Source of the DNA: Myxococcus sp.
GTDB taxonomy: Bacteria; Myxococcota; Myxococcia; Myxococcales; Myxococcaceae
Direction: 5' to 3'
DNA length: 64,000 nt
NCBI GenBank assembly: GCA_014879945.1
Contig: JACSRE010000242.1
Span: forward strand, 124,001 to 188,000
This document shows positions 14,926 through 23,894 of the stretch, one piece after another; the stretch's first letter is position 1, and the number at the start of each line of letters is the position of its first letter. Made by a program: the position numbers and the translations under genes. Under the pieces are notes generated by a model that worked only from the letters and a program-made list of their open reading frames with translations, was not told the origin of the DNA and made no database searches.

Positions 14926-16238
14926 GCCTCCACCCCATTGGTGGGGATGAGGGTGACGACGTTGCGGCGCTCGGCGCCCAGGTACTTCGCCACCACCCGC
15001 TTCACGTCGTCGGAGTTGATCCGCTCGTACGCGTTGGGCAGGGCCAGGCCCCGTCGCCAGTCGCCCAGCATCAGCTCATAGGTGCCCAGGGCGTGGGCGC
15101 GGCCGCTGTTGGTCGCCAGCTCACGCATCAGGGTGCCCGCGAGGTTGTTCTTGGCCTTCTCGAGCTCGCGCGCGTCGAGGCCGTCCTTCGCCAGCTTCTC
15201 GAGCTCGGCGTAGAGGGCCGCCTCGGCCTTCGCCGGGTCGCCTCCGGCTTTGAGCTCGAGCCCCACGGTGAAGGTCCCCGGGTCGAAGCGCCAGGTCCAG
15301 TCGACGCTCACGCCGACGGCCAGCTCCAGCTCGAACACCAGCTTCCGGTTCAGCCGGCTCGATTGCCCCACCGACAGCGCGTACTGCACCACGTCGAGGA
15401 CGAAGGTGTCGGGGTCGTCGCCCTTCGGCCCTCGCCAGGCGATCATCAGCGAGTGCGCCTGCGCCGGGTAGTGCACGTTGGCGCGGCGCTCACCCTTCTG
15501 CTCCGGCTCGGCGTCGAGCACCCCCGGCACCGGGGGGCCCGCCTTGATGTTGCCGTAGGCCTTCTTGATCATCGCCAGCGCCTGCTTCGGGTCGAAGTCT
15601 CCGGCCACGTAGATCGTCGCGTTGTTGGGCGCGTAGTAGGTGCGGAAGTAGTCGAGGCAGTCTTCGCGGCTGATGTTCTCGATGTCGCCCATCCACCCGA
15701 TCACCGGCCAGCGGTAGGGGTGGGCCTTGTAGACGAGCGCGCCGAGCTCCTCGTCCATCATGCCGGCGATCTCGTTGTCCACGCGCAGGCGCCGCTCCTC
15801 CATGACGACCTGGCGCTCGCTGGCCAGCATCTTCGGCGTCACCGCGAGGGAGCGCATGCGATCGCTCTCGAGATCGATCACCGTCTCGAGGGCCTCGGCC
15901 ATGAAGTCCTCGTAATAGACGGTCAGATCGTTCGAGGTGTACGCGTTGGAGCTGCCGCCGTTCGACTCGAGCACCTTGTCGAACATGCCGGGGCCGTACT
16001 TCTTCGCGCCGTTGAACATCATGTGCTCGAAGAGGTGGCTGATGCCGGTGATGCCCGGGCGCTCGTTGCGCGCGCCCACCTTGAAGAACGTGTAGTAGCT
16101 GCAGGTGGGCACGCCGGCGTTCGGGAGCAGCCGCACCCGCAGCCCGTTGGGCAACTTCGCTTCGATCACCGAGTCTGCGAGCGCGCCGAGCGCGGGTGGC
16201 AACTTGACGGGAGTGGAGCGGGCGCTGGCCTTCGGCAT
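14922..16238 (-). CDS. M16-family zinc metallopeptidase, catalytic subunit
   Basis: A 438-aa M16 peptidase. The inverted zinc motif HLFEH is at 68-72 and a downstream glutamate ligand is at E148, spaced as expected for HxxEH-x76-E. The C-terminal half is the non-catalytic half-domain with a QSSRLNRKL motif. ATG start at 16238, overlapping the stop of the upstream lipoprotein hydrolase (ATGA), and its own stop overlaps the start of the non-catalytic partner. No clear signal peptide. Confidence 0.92.
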   Translation of the reverse strand: MPKASARSTPVKLPPALGALADSVIEAKLPNGLRVRLLPNAGVPTCSYYTFFKVGARNERPGITGISHLFEHMMFNGAKKYGPGMFDKVLESNGGSSNAYTSNDLTVYYEDFMAEALETVIDLESDRMRSLAVTPKMLASERQVVMEERRLRVDNEIAGMMDEELGALVYKAHPYRWPVIGWMGDIENISREDCLDYFRTYYAPNNATIYVAGDFDPKQALAMIKKAYGNIKAGPPVPGVLDAEPEQKGERRANVHYPAQAHSLMIAWRGPKGDDPDTFVLDVVQYALSVGQSSRLNRKLVFELELAVGVSVDWTWRFDPGTFTVGLELKAGGDPAKAEAALYAELEKLAKDGLDARELEKAKNNLAGTLMRELATNSGRAHALGTYELMLGDWRRGLALPNAYERINSDDVKRVVAKYLGAERRNVVTLIPTNGVEA

Positions 16239-17296
16239 CAGGGGGTCCTCGGGGGTTCGTGCAGGGTGAAGAAGTCGAGCACAGGGTGAAACACCTCGGC
16301 GCCGGCGCGTTCGCCGATGACGAGGTCCATGTGACCGTACTCGCCGAGGGTGCCGTTCGCCCGGGTAATGAGCAGCCACTGCTTCGGCCCACCCAGCGCG
16401 CGGAAACCATCCTTGACGGCGGGCGTCGGCGCGACCCGGTCGAGCTTGGCCGCCACCACGAGCACCGGGGTGCGGTTGCGGGCCAGATCGGCCCGGAAGT
16501 CGATGGCGCCGTCGGCCGAGGTGAAGCGGCTGGTCTCGACCAGGCTCAGCAGCTGCTTCGCGGTGCCACCCGCGGTGTCGGCGGTGCCGTAGAGCACCAG
16601 GCGCTGCCAGGTCTCGGGCGAGGTGGACTCGGGGTTGTAGAAGAAGCGCTGAAACAGGCCGTCGGCGAAGAACGTCTGGAAGGGCGCCGAGACGGCGGCG
16701 CCGAGCTGTGACGGGAAGACGACGTCGTCGGACACGAGCTTCGGGCCCAGCGTCTTGAGCAGGCGCTCGAGCCCGGTGCCCCAGTCGAGGCGGGTCGGCG
16801 CGCCCAGGGTGGCGACGGCGTGCAGGCCCTGCCCGCCCTGCGAGAGGTAGGCGTAGACGATCATGCCGCCCATGGAGTGGCCCGCGTAGTCGATGGCGTC
16901 GGCCCCGCTGATCTTCCGCACGTGCTCGATGGCCGTGGGCAGATCGTGCTGCCAGTACTGATCGAAGCGAATGGGGAGCGGGCGCCCCTTCGCCGGGTCA
17001 GCCCGATCGGAGTCACCGGTGCCGCGCACCGACATCGTCCACGCCTCGCGGCCGTGCGCCGCGAACCAGCGCGCCATGGAGTGGCCCTCGTCGAGGTCCA
17101 TGTTGCGCTCGTTGGCCGAGATGCCGTGGCACAGGAGCACCGGGCGGCCGGTCGCCTCGCCCACGGCGCGATAGCGAACGAGCGAGATCTCCCAGCCGTC
17201 GGCGGTCTTCGGGCGGTGCCGCTCGGCCTCGGGAGGCAGCGGCACCACGCGCAGGTTCGCGCAGCCGCAGATCAGGAGCAGCCACAGGGCGCGCAT
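16238..17296 (-). CDS. Alpha/beta-hydrolase lipoprotein
   Basis: A 352-aa alpha/beta hydrolase with a short lipoprotein-like N-terminus (LLLICGC, candidate lipidated Cys12). The nucleophile elbow is GHSMGG with S141, an oxyanion HG is near residue 57, and an Asp (KLDRV) and a His (EYGHMD) near the C-terminus complete a plausible triad. Probably an envelope-attached lipase or esterase, similar in layout to acid-lipase-like hydrolases. Start ATG 17296 overlaps the stop of the upstream hydrolase; the stop overlaps the start of the M16 peptidase. Confidence 0.83.
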   Translation of the reverse strand: MRALWLLLICGCANLRVVPLPPEAERHRPKTADGWEISLVRYRAVGEATGRPVLLCHGISANERNMDLDEGHSMARWFAAHGREAWTMSVRGTGDSDRADPAKGRPLPIRFDQYWQHDLPTAIEHVRKISGADAIDYAGHSMGGMIVYAYLSQGGQGLHAVATLGAPTRLDWGTGLERLLKTLGPKLVSDDVVFPSQLGAAVSAPFQTFFADGLFQRFFYNPESTSPETWQRLVLYGTADTAGGTAKQLLSLVETSRFTSADGAIDFRADLARNRTPVLVVAAKLDRVAPTPAVKDGFRALGGPKQWLLITRANGTLGEYGHMDLVIGERAGAEVFHPVLDFFTLHEPPRTP

Positions 17297-18216
17297 CAGG
17301 GGGCCTCCGCGGCGAAGAAGTCGGCGATCAGCGGGAAGACCACCGCCGGCGCGTGGGTGCCCAGCAGCATCGACAGGTGGCTGAAGTCCTCCTTCGTCTC
17401 GACGCGGCTGAAGGTGCGCAGGCGCACGGCGCCGTTGGAGCGCTCCCGCCACACCGCGCACAGCTCGGGTGACGCGAAGCCGTCGGCCAGCCCGAGCAGG
17501 AGCAACGTCGGCTTCGACCACGCCGTCAGCCCGCTCACGACCGAGCCGCTCTCGAGGGGCAGATCGCCCTGCCTCATCCACGCGAGCAGCTGCGCCGCGA
17601 CCGGCCGCGAGAGATCGCGGGTGCCCGTCGAGAGGAAGGCCCGGTCGGTGCCCGCCGGGAAGAGCGACCACAGGGCGAACAGCTGCTGGAAGATCTCCGC
17701 GCCCGCGGGGCTGCTGGCGAGCGTCGAGAAGCGGCCGCCGTCTTCCAGGAAGGCCTCGGCGAGGGCGCTCGGAGGCTCGGCCAGGAGCGGGGTGTTGAGC
17801 GCGACCACCCGGCGCACCCGCGCGTCGCCGCGGTTCGAGGCGAGCAGCACCGAGCCCGCCCAGCCCTGCACCACCAGATCGACCAGGGGGAGCTTCAGCG
17901 CGTCGAGCACGATGGGCAGATCGCCGGCGAGCCGCTCGAGCGAGAGCCCGGGGCCCGCCTTCCCCTGCCCGCGCAGCTCGGCGACGTAGACGGTGAACCC
18001 GCGCTCGACCAGCCAGCGCGCGAGCCCACGCCCCTCGAAGTCCCAGGCCGCGCGCGAGAAGCCGAGCTCGGGCACGAGGAGCACCGGCGGCTGCGCCGAG
18101 GTGACGCCCGGCCGTTGGTACCGATAGACGGCCAGCGCCACGCCATCGGGCGTCATCACCCGGCGATGCGAGACCTGCGGCGAGGCGGTGAGGAGCAGCG
18201 CGAGGACGGCGATCAC
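17296..18216 (-). CDS. Alpha/beta-hydrolase fold protein lacking the nucleophile
   Basis: A 306-aa protein with an N-terminal hydrophobic signal-like segment (AVLALLLTASP) and an alpha/beta hydrolase core. The elbow that should read GxSxG reads VQGWAG, placing W119 where the serine belongs, while candidate acid (LADGFA) and histidine (DFSHLS) positions are kept. It is therefore predicted to be catalytically inactive or to use different chemistry. The GTG start overlaps the response-regulator stop (GTGA), and its stop overlaps the start of the active hydrolase, suggesting that the two hydrolases work as a pair. Confidence 0.78.
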   Translation of the reverse strand: MIAVLALLLTASPQVSHRRVMTPDGVALAVYRYQRPGVTSAQPPVLLVPELGFSRAAWDFEGRGLARWLVERGFTVYVAELRGQGKAGPGLSLERLAGDLPIVLDALKLPLVDLVVQGWAGSVLLASNRGDARVRRVVALNTPLLAEPPSALAEAFLEDGGRFSTLASSPAGAEIFQQLFALWSLFPAGTDRAFLSTGTRDLSRPVAAQLLAWMRQGDLPLESGSVVSGLTAWSKPTLLLLGLADGFASPELCAVWRERSNGAVRLRTFSRVETKEDFSHLSMLLGTHAPAVVFPLIADFFAAEAP

Positions 18217-18872
18217 AGCTCGACGAGCCCCGCCTTCAGCGCCAGCACCACCGCGTCGACGTGCGAGTTGACGCCGAGCTTGGTGTAGATGTGGCCGAGG
18301 TGCGTGCGCACGGTGCGGCGCTCGAGCTCCATCACGCGGCCCACCTCGGCGTTCGACAGCCCCTTGGCGACGTATCGCAGCACGTCGAGCTCCAGCGGGG
18401 TCAGGCCCCACGGGTTCTGCGGCTGCGCCGGCTTCGCCTGCACCGACTGAAAGTAGTTCCAGAAGCGCCTGGCGATGCGGGCCTCGAGCACCGTCCCGCC
18501 GGCCATCACGTCGTGAATGCCCGAGCGGATCTTCTCGGGCCCCACGCGCTTGACGAGGTAGCCCGAGGCGCCCGCCTGCATCGCCTCGTAGACCTTCTGC
18601 TCGTCGTCGAACGAGGTGAGGATCAGCACCTCGATCTTCGGCGCCCGGCGCTTGAGCCGGCGCGTCACCTCGATGCCGTCGATGCCGGGGAGCTCGAGAT
18701 CGAGCAGCGCGAGCTGAGGCAGGAGCTTCACCATCTCGTCGACGCCGCTCTCGCCATCACGCGCCGAGCCCACCACCTCGAGCTCGGGGAACGCCGCCAG
18801 GGCCTTGCGCAGGTTGGCCAAGAGCGCAGCCTGATCCTCCACCACGTAGATGCGGGTCGTGTCGGTCGTCAT
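18213..18872 (-). CDS. NarL/FixJ-type response regulator
   Basis: A 219-aa two-domain response regulator. Receiver domain (about 6-122) with acidic pocket E12/D13, phospho-acceptor D58 (LLDLELPG), conserved T/S near LTSFD and the Lys in YLVKR. C-terminal LuxR-type helix-turn-helix (about 155-215) with LTPLELDVL and RTVRTHLGHIYTKLGV. No histidine kinase is adjacent; instead the upstream overlapping gene is a pseudokinase with a PEGA tail. DNA targets unknown; autoregulation of this operon is possible but unproven. Confidence 0.93.
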   Translation of the reverse strand: MTTDTTRIYVVEDQAALLANLRKALAAFPELEVVGSARDGESGVDEMVKLLPQLALLDLELPGIDGIEVTRRLKRRAPKIEVLILTSFDDEQKVYEAMQAGASGYLVKRVGPEKIRSGIHDVMAGGTVLEARIARRFWNYFQSVQAKPAQPQNPWGLTPLELDVLRYVAKGLSNAEVGRVMELERRTVRTHLGHIYTKLGVNSHVDAVVLALKAGLVEL

Positions 18873-20857
18873 CGGAAGTTCGGGTCGACTTTGGCCTGCT
18901 TGCCAGCTTCGACCCGCAGCGTCGACTTCCATTCCTGCTTCGTCTTTCCGTCGACGACGCGCAGCGCGTGCCGGCCGGGCGTCACCGGCACCTTGTTGAT
19001 CACGCCGCACACCCGCTCGCCGTCGAGCTCCACACGCGCGGCGCGGGTCAGCACGACGGTGAGGTACCCGTGCGGCCCGTTCGGCGGCGGCGCGTAGCAG
19101 GCCCCCTTCGGCTGCGGCGGGGGCGCCACCTTCGAGGGGCGCGGCAGCTCGACGGGCTTCGGAGGGACGGGGGTGACGGTCGGCGGCCTCAGGGGCGCCG
19201 TCTTCGGAGGCTTGTCGAAGTCGGGCAGCTTGACGTTCGAGGGCAGCGCCAGCGGCGGCCCCGGCGGGCCTGCGCCGTTTGGGTTGCGCAGCTTCACCAG
19301 GGCGACCTCGATGGGCGCCGGCATCCACGAGATCAGATCGCCGACCGCGTCCTGGGTGCGGAAGAGCCAGAGGCCGATGAACACCATGGTGAACAGGGTG
19401 AGCACGAAGGCCCCCAGGCGCACGGCGGTGACCCCGGCCCGGCGACGATCTTCGCGCTCCTTCTGCCAGTCGGGCGGCACGTAGTCGCCCTCCCGCTTGA
19501 ACGGCACCGCGAAGGTGAGGAGGGTCTTCAGCTTCTGGCGCTCGCTGTTCTCTCTCGGCTTCGGGCCGACCGGCGTCAGCTTCTGCGCCGACGCGCCGGC
19601 CTTCACCGCAGCGGGCGCGGGCGCCGGCTCCTTCGGGGCGAAGTCTTCGATCGCCCGCACGCGCCGCGAGACCTCGACCTCGGCGGCGTCGGCCCTGGCG
19701 ACCTCGGGCATCGCGCCGGCGGGCGCCTCCCAGGTGAGGGCCGCGGACGCGACGATCGGCGCGGTCTGCGCCGGCAGCTCCTGGGTTTCGCTGCCGGAGC
19801 TCGTCTCGACGTCATCACCCGAGAACACCGGCAGCCCGTCAGAGGTCGAGGTGCGATCGTCGATGGCTCCGCCCGAGAAGGGCGCGCGCGCGTCGGGCGC
19901 CTCCGCGAGCTCGGCGTCGGCCACCAGATCGCTGACGCCGGCGATGTCGTCGAGCTCGAAGGGCTGCTGAAACGGCACCGGCCCCAGCGAGTTGGTGACG
20001 ACGTCTCTGGGGAACAGCTCGTCGACGAACTTCCGCACGTCGTCTCGGCCCGGCACCCCGCCCTGCGCCGAGAGGAACTCGCGGAGCCCGGCGGCCAGCT
20101 CCGACGCCGAGCGCTGGCGCCGGCCAGCGGTCTGCTCCAGCGCGCGCATGATGATCGGGTCGATGCGCGAGTGGAGCCGGCGCACCAGGCGGCTGGGCGG
20201 CGGCAGCTTCTCGCCCTGGCGCGTCGAGAGCGCGTCCTTGCCGACCGAGGCCTCTTTCAGGGTGAGCAGCTCGTAGGCGAGGGCGCCGAGGGCGTAGACG
20301 TCGCCGGCCACCGCGCTCCCGGCTGCGCCGCGGACCTCGGGCGCGCGGTAGCTGGAGCGGCCCCGGTTGCCGAACGCCTTCTTGAGCGCCGGCGAGGCCA
20401 TCAGCGCGTCGATGGCGCCGAAGTCGGCGATGGCGGCGCGCCCGTCGCTGCCGAGCAGCACGTTGCCCGGGGTGAGCGCGCCATGCACGACCGAGGCCCG
20501 GTGCGCGGCGTCGAGGATGTCGGCGAGCTCGATGATGAACGCGATGGCCACCGCCGGCGGCAACACCACCTCGCGGGTGTTGAGGCGGGTGAGGGCCTGC
20601 CCGAGCGTGTAGCGACCGGCGTCTTCGCGCACGATGGCGAGGCGTCGCTGAAAGAGCCCGACCTGGAGCACCCGCGCGATGCCCGGCGCCGCCCCCCCCG
20701 ACAGCCGCTGCGCGTAGTCGGCGATGACCTTCGCGTACGAGAGGTCGGTCGTCTTCGGGTGGAACAGCTTGATGACGACCTGGCCGCCGTCGGTCCGCTC
20801 CGCGCGATAGAGCTCACTCAGCTCCGAGGCTTCGAGGCGACCCAGCAACCGGAACAC
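18869..20857 (-). CDS. Ser/Thr protein-kinase-fold protein (predicted pseudokinase) with TM segment and PEGA-like tail
   Basis: A 662-aa membrane protein. The N-terminal kinase fold (about 1-270) keeps the beta3 lysine K30 (VVIKLF), the Asn of the catalytic loop (GNVLL) and DFG (ADFGA), but the HRD motif is HGA, so the catalytic aspartate is missing. A long low-complexity linker follows, then one TM helix (about 500-520), a Pro-rich periplasmic stretch and a PEGA-like C-terminal domain (VELDGERVCG, TPGRHALRV). GTG start. It overlaps the response-regulator start by 4 nt, so it may act as an envelope sensor or scaffold for that regulator; this link is inferred from gene order alone. Confidence 0.85.
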   Translation of the reverse strand: MFRLLGRLEASELSELYRAERTDGGQVVIKLFHPKTTDLSYAKVIADYAQRLSGGAAPGIARVLQVGLFQRRLAIVREDAGRYTLGQALTRLNTREVVLPPAVAIAFIIELADILDAAHRASVVHGALTPGNVLLGSDGRAAIADFGAIDALMASPALKKAFGNRGRSSYRAPEVRGAAGSAVAGDVYALGALAYELLTLKEASVGKDALSTRQGEKLPPPSRLVRRLHSRIDPIIMRALEQTAGRRQRSASELAAGLREFLSAQGGVPGRDDVRKFVDELFPRDVVTNSLGPVPFQQPFELDDIAGVSDLVADAELAEAPDARAPFSGGAIDDRTSTSDGLPVFSGDDVETSSGSETQELPAQTAPIVASAALTWEAPAGAMPEVARADAAEVEVSRRVRAIEDFAPKEPAPAPAAVKAGASAQKLTPVGPKPRENSERQKLKTLLTFAVPFKREGDYVPPDWQKEREDRRRAGVTAVRLGAFVLTLFTMVFIGLWLFRTQDAVGDLISWMPAPIEVALVKLRNPNGAGPPGPPLALPSNVKLPDFDKPPKTAPLRPPTVTPVPPKPVELPRPSKVAPPPQPKGACYAPPPNGPHGYLTVVLTRAARVELDGERVCGVINKVPVTPGRHALRVVDGKTKQEWKSTLRVEAGKQAKVDPNFR

Positions 20858-20879
20858 GCGGCGACTGTAGCCGGTTTCG

Positions 20880-21185
20880 TCAGCGGCGGCGCTTTGGCTT
20901 GAAGAGCTCGGCGGCGTCGAAGCGGAAGCCGCACCACACGCACTGGACGCCCTTGGGGCCCCTGGGCAACTCGAGGGTACACCCGGGGCACCGCCTCGGC
21001 GCTCGGGGCGTTCGCACCACCCGCGCCACTGGCCGGCCCACCTCGATGCGCCCGCGGCTGCGCGCCTCTGCCGCCTCGCGTCGAACCCGGGCCTCGAGGA
21101 GCTTCATGCGCAGCTCGAGATCGTCGATGCGCGCCAGCAGCCGGGCCCGTTCCTCGTCGCTCAAGGTGCTGCGCCGTGCCGCCAT
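20880..21185 (-). CDS. Small coiled-coil and zinc-ribbon protein
   Basis: A 101-aa protein: an N-terminal charged helical/coiled-coil segment (about 8-45), a basic linker, and a C-terminal zinc ribbon with CPGC and CVWC pairs spaced about 14 residues apart. The tail ends in KPKRRR. ATG start. It is 22 nt upstream of the pseudokinase gene on the same strand and probably opens the eight-gene operon. Function unknown; nucleic-acid or protein binding is plausible. Confidence 0.7.
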   Translation of the reverse strand: MAARRSTLSDEERARLLARIDDLELRMKLLEARVRREAAEARSRGRIEVGRPVARVVRTPRAPRRCPGCTLELPRGPKGVQCVWCGFRFDAAELFKPKRRR

Positions 21186-21227
21186 CGCCTGTAGAAGCTC
21201 TCACGGCAGTCTCACGAAGGGAAAAAA

Positions 21228-22877
21228 GTGGAATCCATTCACGGCCCGAACAACGGCCCGATTGACCGCACGAAGGCGCTCGAGGCAACGGAGCGCGCGC
21301 GGGTGGTGTTGCAGGACGAGGCGCTCCAGCGGGTGCTGTCGGCCAGCAACGGCCCCGAGATCCCCGTGCCGCGGCAGATCTTCGTCAACCGCAACCTGCA
21401 CTACTCCAGGGTCGAGCTGGTCGGCTTCGACATGGACTACACGCTGGCGATCTACCACCTGCGTCGCCTCGAGGCGCTCTCGTACGAGATGACGATCGAG
21501 CGGCTGGTGACGGCGAAGGGCTACCCCGAGGCGATTCGGAAGATCGCCTACGACACCAGCTTCGTGATGCGCGGGCTCTTCATCGACAAGAAGCACGGCA
21601 ACCTGCTGAAGATCGATCGCTTCGGCCACGTGGGGCGCGCGTACCACGGCAAGGCGGCGCTGCCCGACGAGACGCTCCAGGCGCTCTACCGGAACGAGCG
21701 CATTCGGCTGAAGAACCCCGAGTACGCCTGGATCGACACCTTGTTCGCCCTGCCCGAGGCGTGCCTCTACGCGGGCATCGTCGACCTCTACGAGCACGAG
21801 CTCCAGCGCGCCTGCGACTTCACCACCCTCTATGACGACATTCGTGAGGCCATCGACACGGTGCACCGCGACAACTCGCTCAAGGCGGTCATCCGCGCCG
21901 ATCTCGCGCGGTACATCTTCAAGGACCCCGAGCTGGGCCCCGCGCTCCACAAGCTGCGCTCCGGCGGCAAGAAGCTGTTCCTGCTCACCAACTCGGCCTT
22001 CGACTTCACCCGCGCGGTGATGAGCTACCTGCTCGACGGCGTGGTGCCCGAGTACCCGAGCTGGAAGAACTACTTCGACTTCGTGGTGACCGATGCGCGC
22101 AAGCCCGAGTTCTTCTCGGGCCACAACCCCTTCCTCGAGATCGATCAGTCGAAGGACGACAACACGGTGCTGGGCGAGGCCTCGGTGCTCGAGCGTGGGC
22201 GCGTCTACAAGGGCGGCAACCTCGCGACCTTCGAGCGGCTGACCGGCGCATCGGGCGAGTCGGTCTTGTACGTCGGCGATCACATCTACGGCGACATCCT
22301 CAAGTCGAAGAAGACGTCGATGTGGCGCACCTGCATGATCGTCCAGGAGATCGAAGACGAGATCGCGTACCTCGAGTCGCGGCGCGACGAGATCAACGCG
22401 CTGTCAGAGACCGAGGCGCTCCAGGCCCGGCTCGACGACGAGGTGCAGCGCCGGAAGGTGAGGCTCAACCAGGTCGAGCGCCGCATCGAGAAGAAGGACG
22501 GCGACCAGGCGCAGCTCGAAGAGGAGTTTCGCGTCACCAAGGCCGAGCTCGACCGCGTGCGCAAGGCGCTGAAGGAGTGCTCGGCGGTGGTGAAGATCGT
22601 CGAGCAGGACGTCGAGGCGGGCTTCAACAAGTACTGGGGGCTGCACTTCAAGGAGGGGAACGAAAACTCGCGCTTCGGCGAGCAGGTCGAGCAGTACGCC
22701 TGCCTCTACACGGGCCGGGTGTCGAACTTCGTCTTCTACTCGCCGATGCACGTCTTCCGCTCGCCGCGCGACGAGATGCCCCATGAGCAGGCCGGCGCGC
22801 TGTCGGGCAAGATGGGCGCGATGGGCTCCGAGGGCCTCCCCAAGGCCTCGCTGCGGGCGCCCACCGAGATCCCCTGA
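21228..22877 (+). CDS. HAD-superfamily 5'-nucleotidase (cytosolic purine 5'-nucleotidase type)
   Basis: A 549-aa enzyme of the HAD-IG 5'-nucleotidase family. HAD motif I is FDMDYTL with D68 and D70; later LLTNSAFDF is motif II and YVGDHIYGDI holds the motif-IV acid. The family dephosphorylates IMP/GMP-type nucleotides. A coiled-coil region rich in Glu/Arg/Lys (about 365-460) lies between the core and the C-terminal part. GTG start with GAAGGG about 7 nt upstream. It is divergent from the zinc-ribbon/pseudokinase operon. Confidence 0.88.
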   Translation: MESIHGPNNGPIDRTKALEATERARVVLQDEALQRVLSASNGPEIPVPRQIFVNRNLHYSRVELVGFDMDYTLAIYHLRRLEALSYEMTIERLVTAKGYPEAIRKIAYDTSFVMRGLFIDKKHGNLLKIDRFGHVGRAYHGKAALPDETLQALYRNERIRLKNPEYAWIDTLFALPEACLYAGIVDLYEHELQRACDFTTLYDDIREAIDTVHRDNSLKAVIRADLARYIFKDPELGPALHKLRSGGKKLFLLTNSAFDFTRAVMSYLLDGVVPEYPSWKNYFDFVVTDARKPEFFSGHNPFLEIDQSKDDNTVLGEASVLERGRVYKGGNLATFERLTGASGESVLYVGDHIYGDILKSKKTSMWRTCMIVQEIEDEIAYLESRRDEINALSETEALQARLDDEVQRRKVRLNQVERRIEKKDGDQAQLEEEFRVTKAELDRVRKALKECSAVVKIVEQDVEAGFNKYWGLHFKEGNENSRFGEQVEQYACLYTGRVSNFVFYSPMHVFRSPRDEMPHEQAGALSGKMGAMGSEGLPKASLRAPTEIP

Positions 22878-22879
22878 GG

Positions 22880-23035
22880 TCACCGCGCGCCTCCGTCGGC
22901 GATCTCTCGGCACACCCCCTCGACTTCGCCGGCGCGCCGTTCGCAGACGCTGGAGAACGGGCAGTCGACGTCGCTTCGGCACGCGCGCGGTTCGAGACAG
23001 CTCGAGCTCAACAGCAGCAGCCACCACCAGCGCAT
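22880..23035 (-). CDS. Small Cys-rich secreted protein or lipoprotein, not in the ORF track
   Basis: A 51-aa ORF, ATG at 23035 and TGA ending at 22880, too short for the supplied track. The N-terminus MRWWWLLLLSSSC is an export signal with a possible (weak) lipobox at Cys13. The mature part contains CRSDVDC, then VCERRAGEVEGVC, the CxxDxDC-x(n)-C pattern common in myxobacterial secreted proteins. A GAGAG ribosome-binding-like sequence precedes the start. It converges with the nucleotidase, 2 nt after its stop. No function can be assigned. Confidence 0.65.
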   Translation of the reverse strand: MRWWWLLLLSSSCLEPRACRSDVDCPFSSVCERRAGEVEGVCREIADGGAR

Positions 23036-23171
23036 GAGCCGACTCTCGCACGAGCCAGGCCCGTGAAGTGTCGAACAGGCGTGCGCACCTTTCTGCGCGA
23101 CGACGCGAAGGTGGAATAGGCGCGGCGACGTCCAGGTTCCGGCGCTCGATCGTCACCACGAAAGGGCCGCC

Positions 23172-23894
23172 ATGAACGCACCGCCGTCGCTCGACTCACG
23201 GGTTCTTCACTTCGCGGGGCTGGGGCTGCTGGCGCTCGCCGCCATCTTCGGTTGGCAGGAGCTGCAGCTCGAGGCGGTGTTGGTCGCGGTCGTCGCCTCG
23301 GGGATCGCGACGGTGGTCAGCGCCCAGCGGCTCGAGGGCGCCATGCGGTGGCTCGCGCCCGCCCTGCTGTTGGTGACGGCCCAGGTCAGCGCCCTGACGT
23401 GGCTGGCGTTCAAGGTGCCGCTGCTGTTGCTCGGCGTCGCGCTGCCGGTGCTCGGCGCCAGCTGGGTCGCGGTGCGGCTCTTGCGCTCCCAGCCCCCTAC
23501 GCTGACCGGCGCGATGAGCGGGCTCCCGCTGCGGGTGCCCGAGTTCCTCACCTGGCAGACGCTCGGCCTGGGGCTGATGGCGACCAGCGGCGGCGCGTAC
23601 TTTCACCTGATGACGATGCACGTCGACGACATCGCCCGGCGATTGGTGCTGACGCTGGTGTGGACGCTGATCGGCCTCGGCCTCGTCTTGTTGGGGCGAC
23701 GGCTCACCGACACCGCGCCGCGCGACGCCGGCTTCGTGGTGCTCGCGGGCGCGGTGCTGAAGGCGACGATGTACGACACGACGCACCTCTTCGGAGGCCT
23801 GCGCATCGGCGTGCTGGTCGCGGTCAGCGCCCTCCTCCTGCTCGGCGCGCAGGTGCTCAAGCGCCCCGCGGGTTCGGCGACGGAGGCGCGGTGA
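23172..23894 (+). CDS. Polytopic membrane protein of unknown function
   Basis: A 240-aa protein made almost wholly of hydrophobic helices (about seven or eight), with short basic loops (VRLLRSQ, LLGRRL). No catalytic motif is recognised; the pattern recalls DUF2339-type membrane proteins, a weak resemblance only. ATG start preceded by AAAGGG. Its stop overlaps the next gene's GTG (GTGA), so the two are probably made together and act in the envelope. Confidence 0.7.
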   Translation: MNAPPSLDSRVLHFAGLGLLALAAIFGWQELQLEAVLVAVVASGIATVVSAQRLEGAMRWLAPALLLVTAQVSALTWLAFKVPLLLLGVALPVLGASWVAVRLLRSQPPTLTGAMSGLPLRVPEFLTWQTLGLGLMATSGGAYFHLMTMHVDDIARRLVLTLVWTLIGLGLVLLGRRLTDTAPRDAGFVVLAGAVLKATMYDTTHLFGGLRIGVLVAVSALLLLGAQVLKRPAGSATEAR

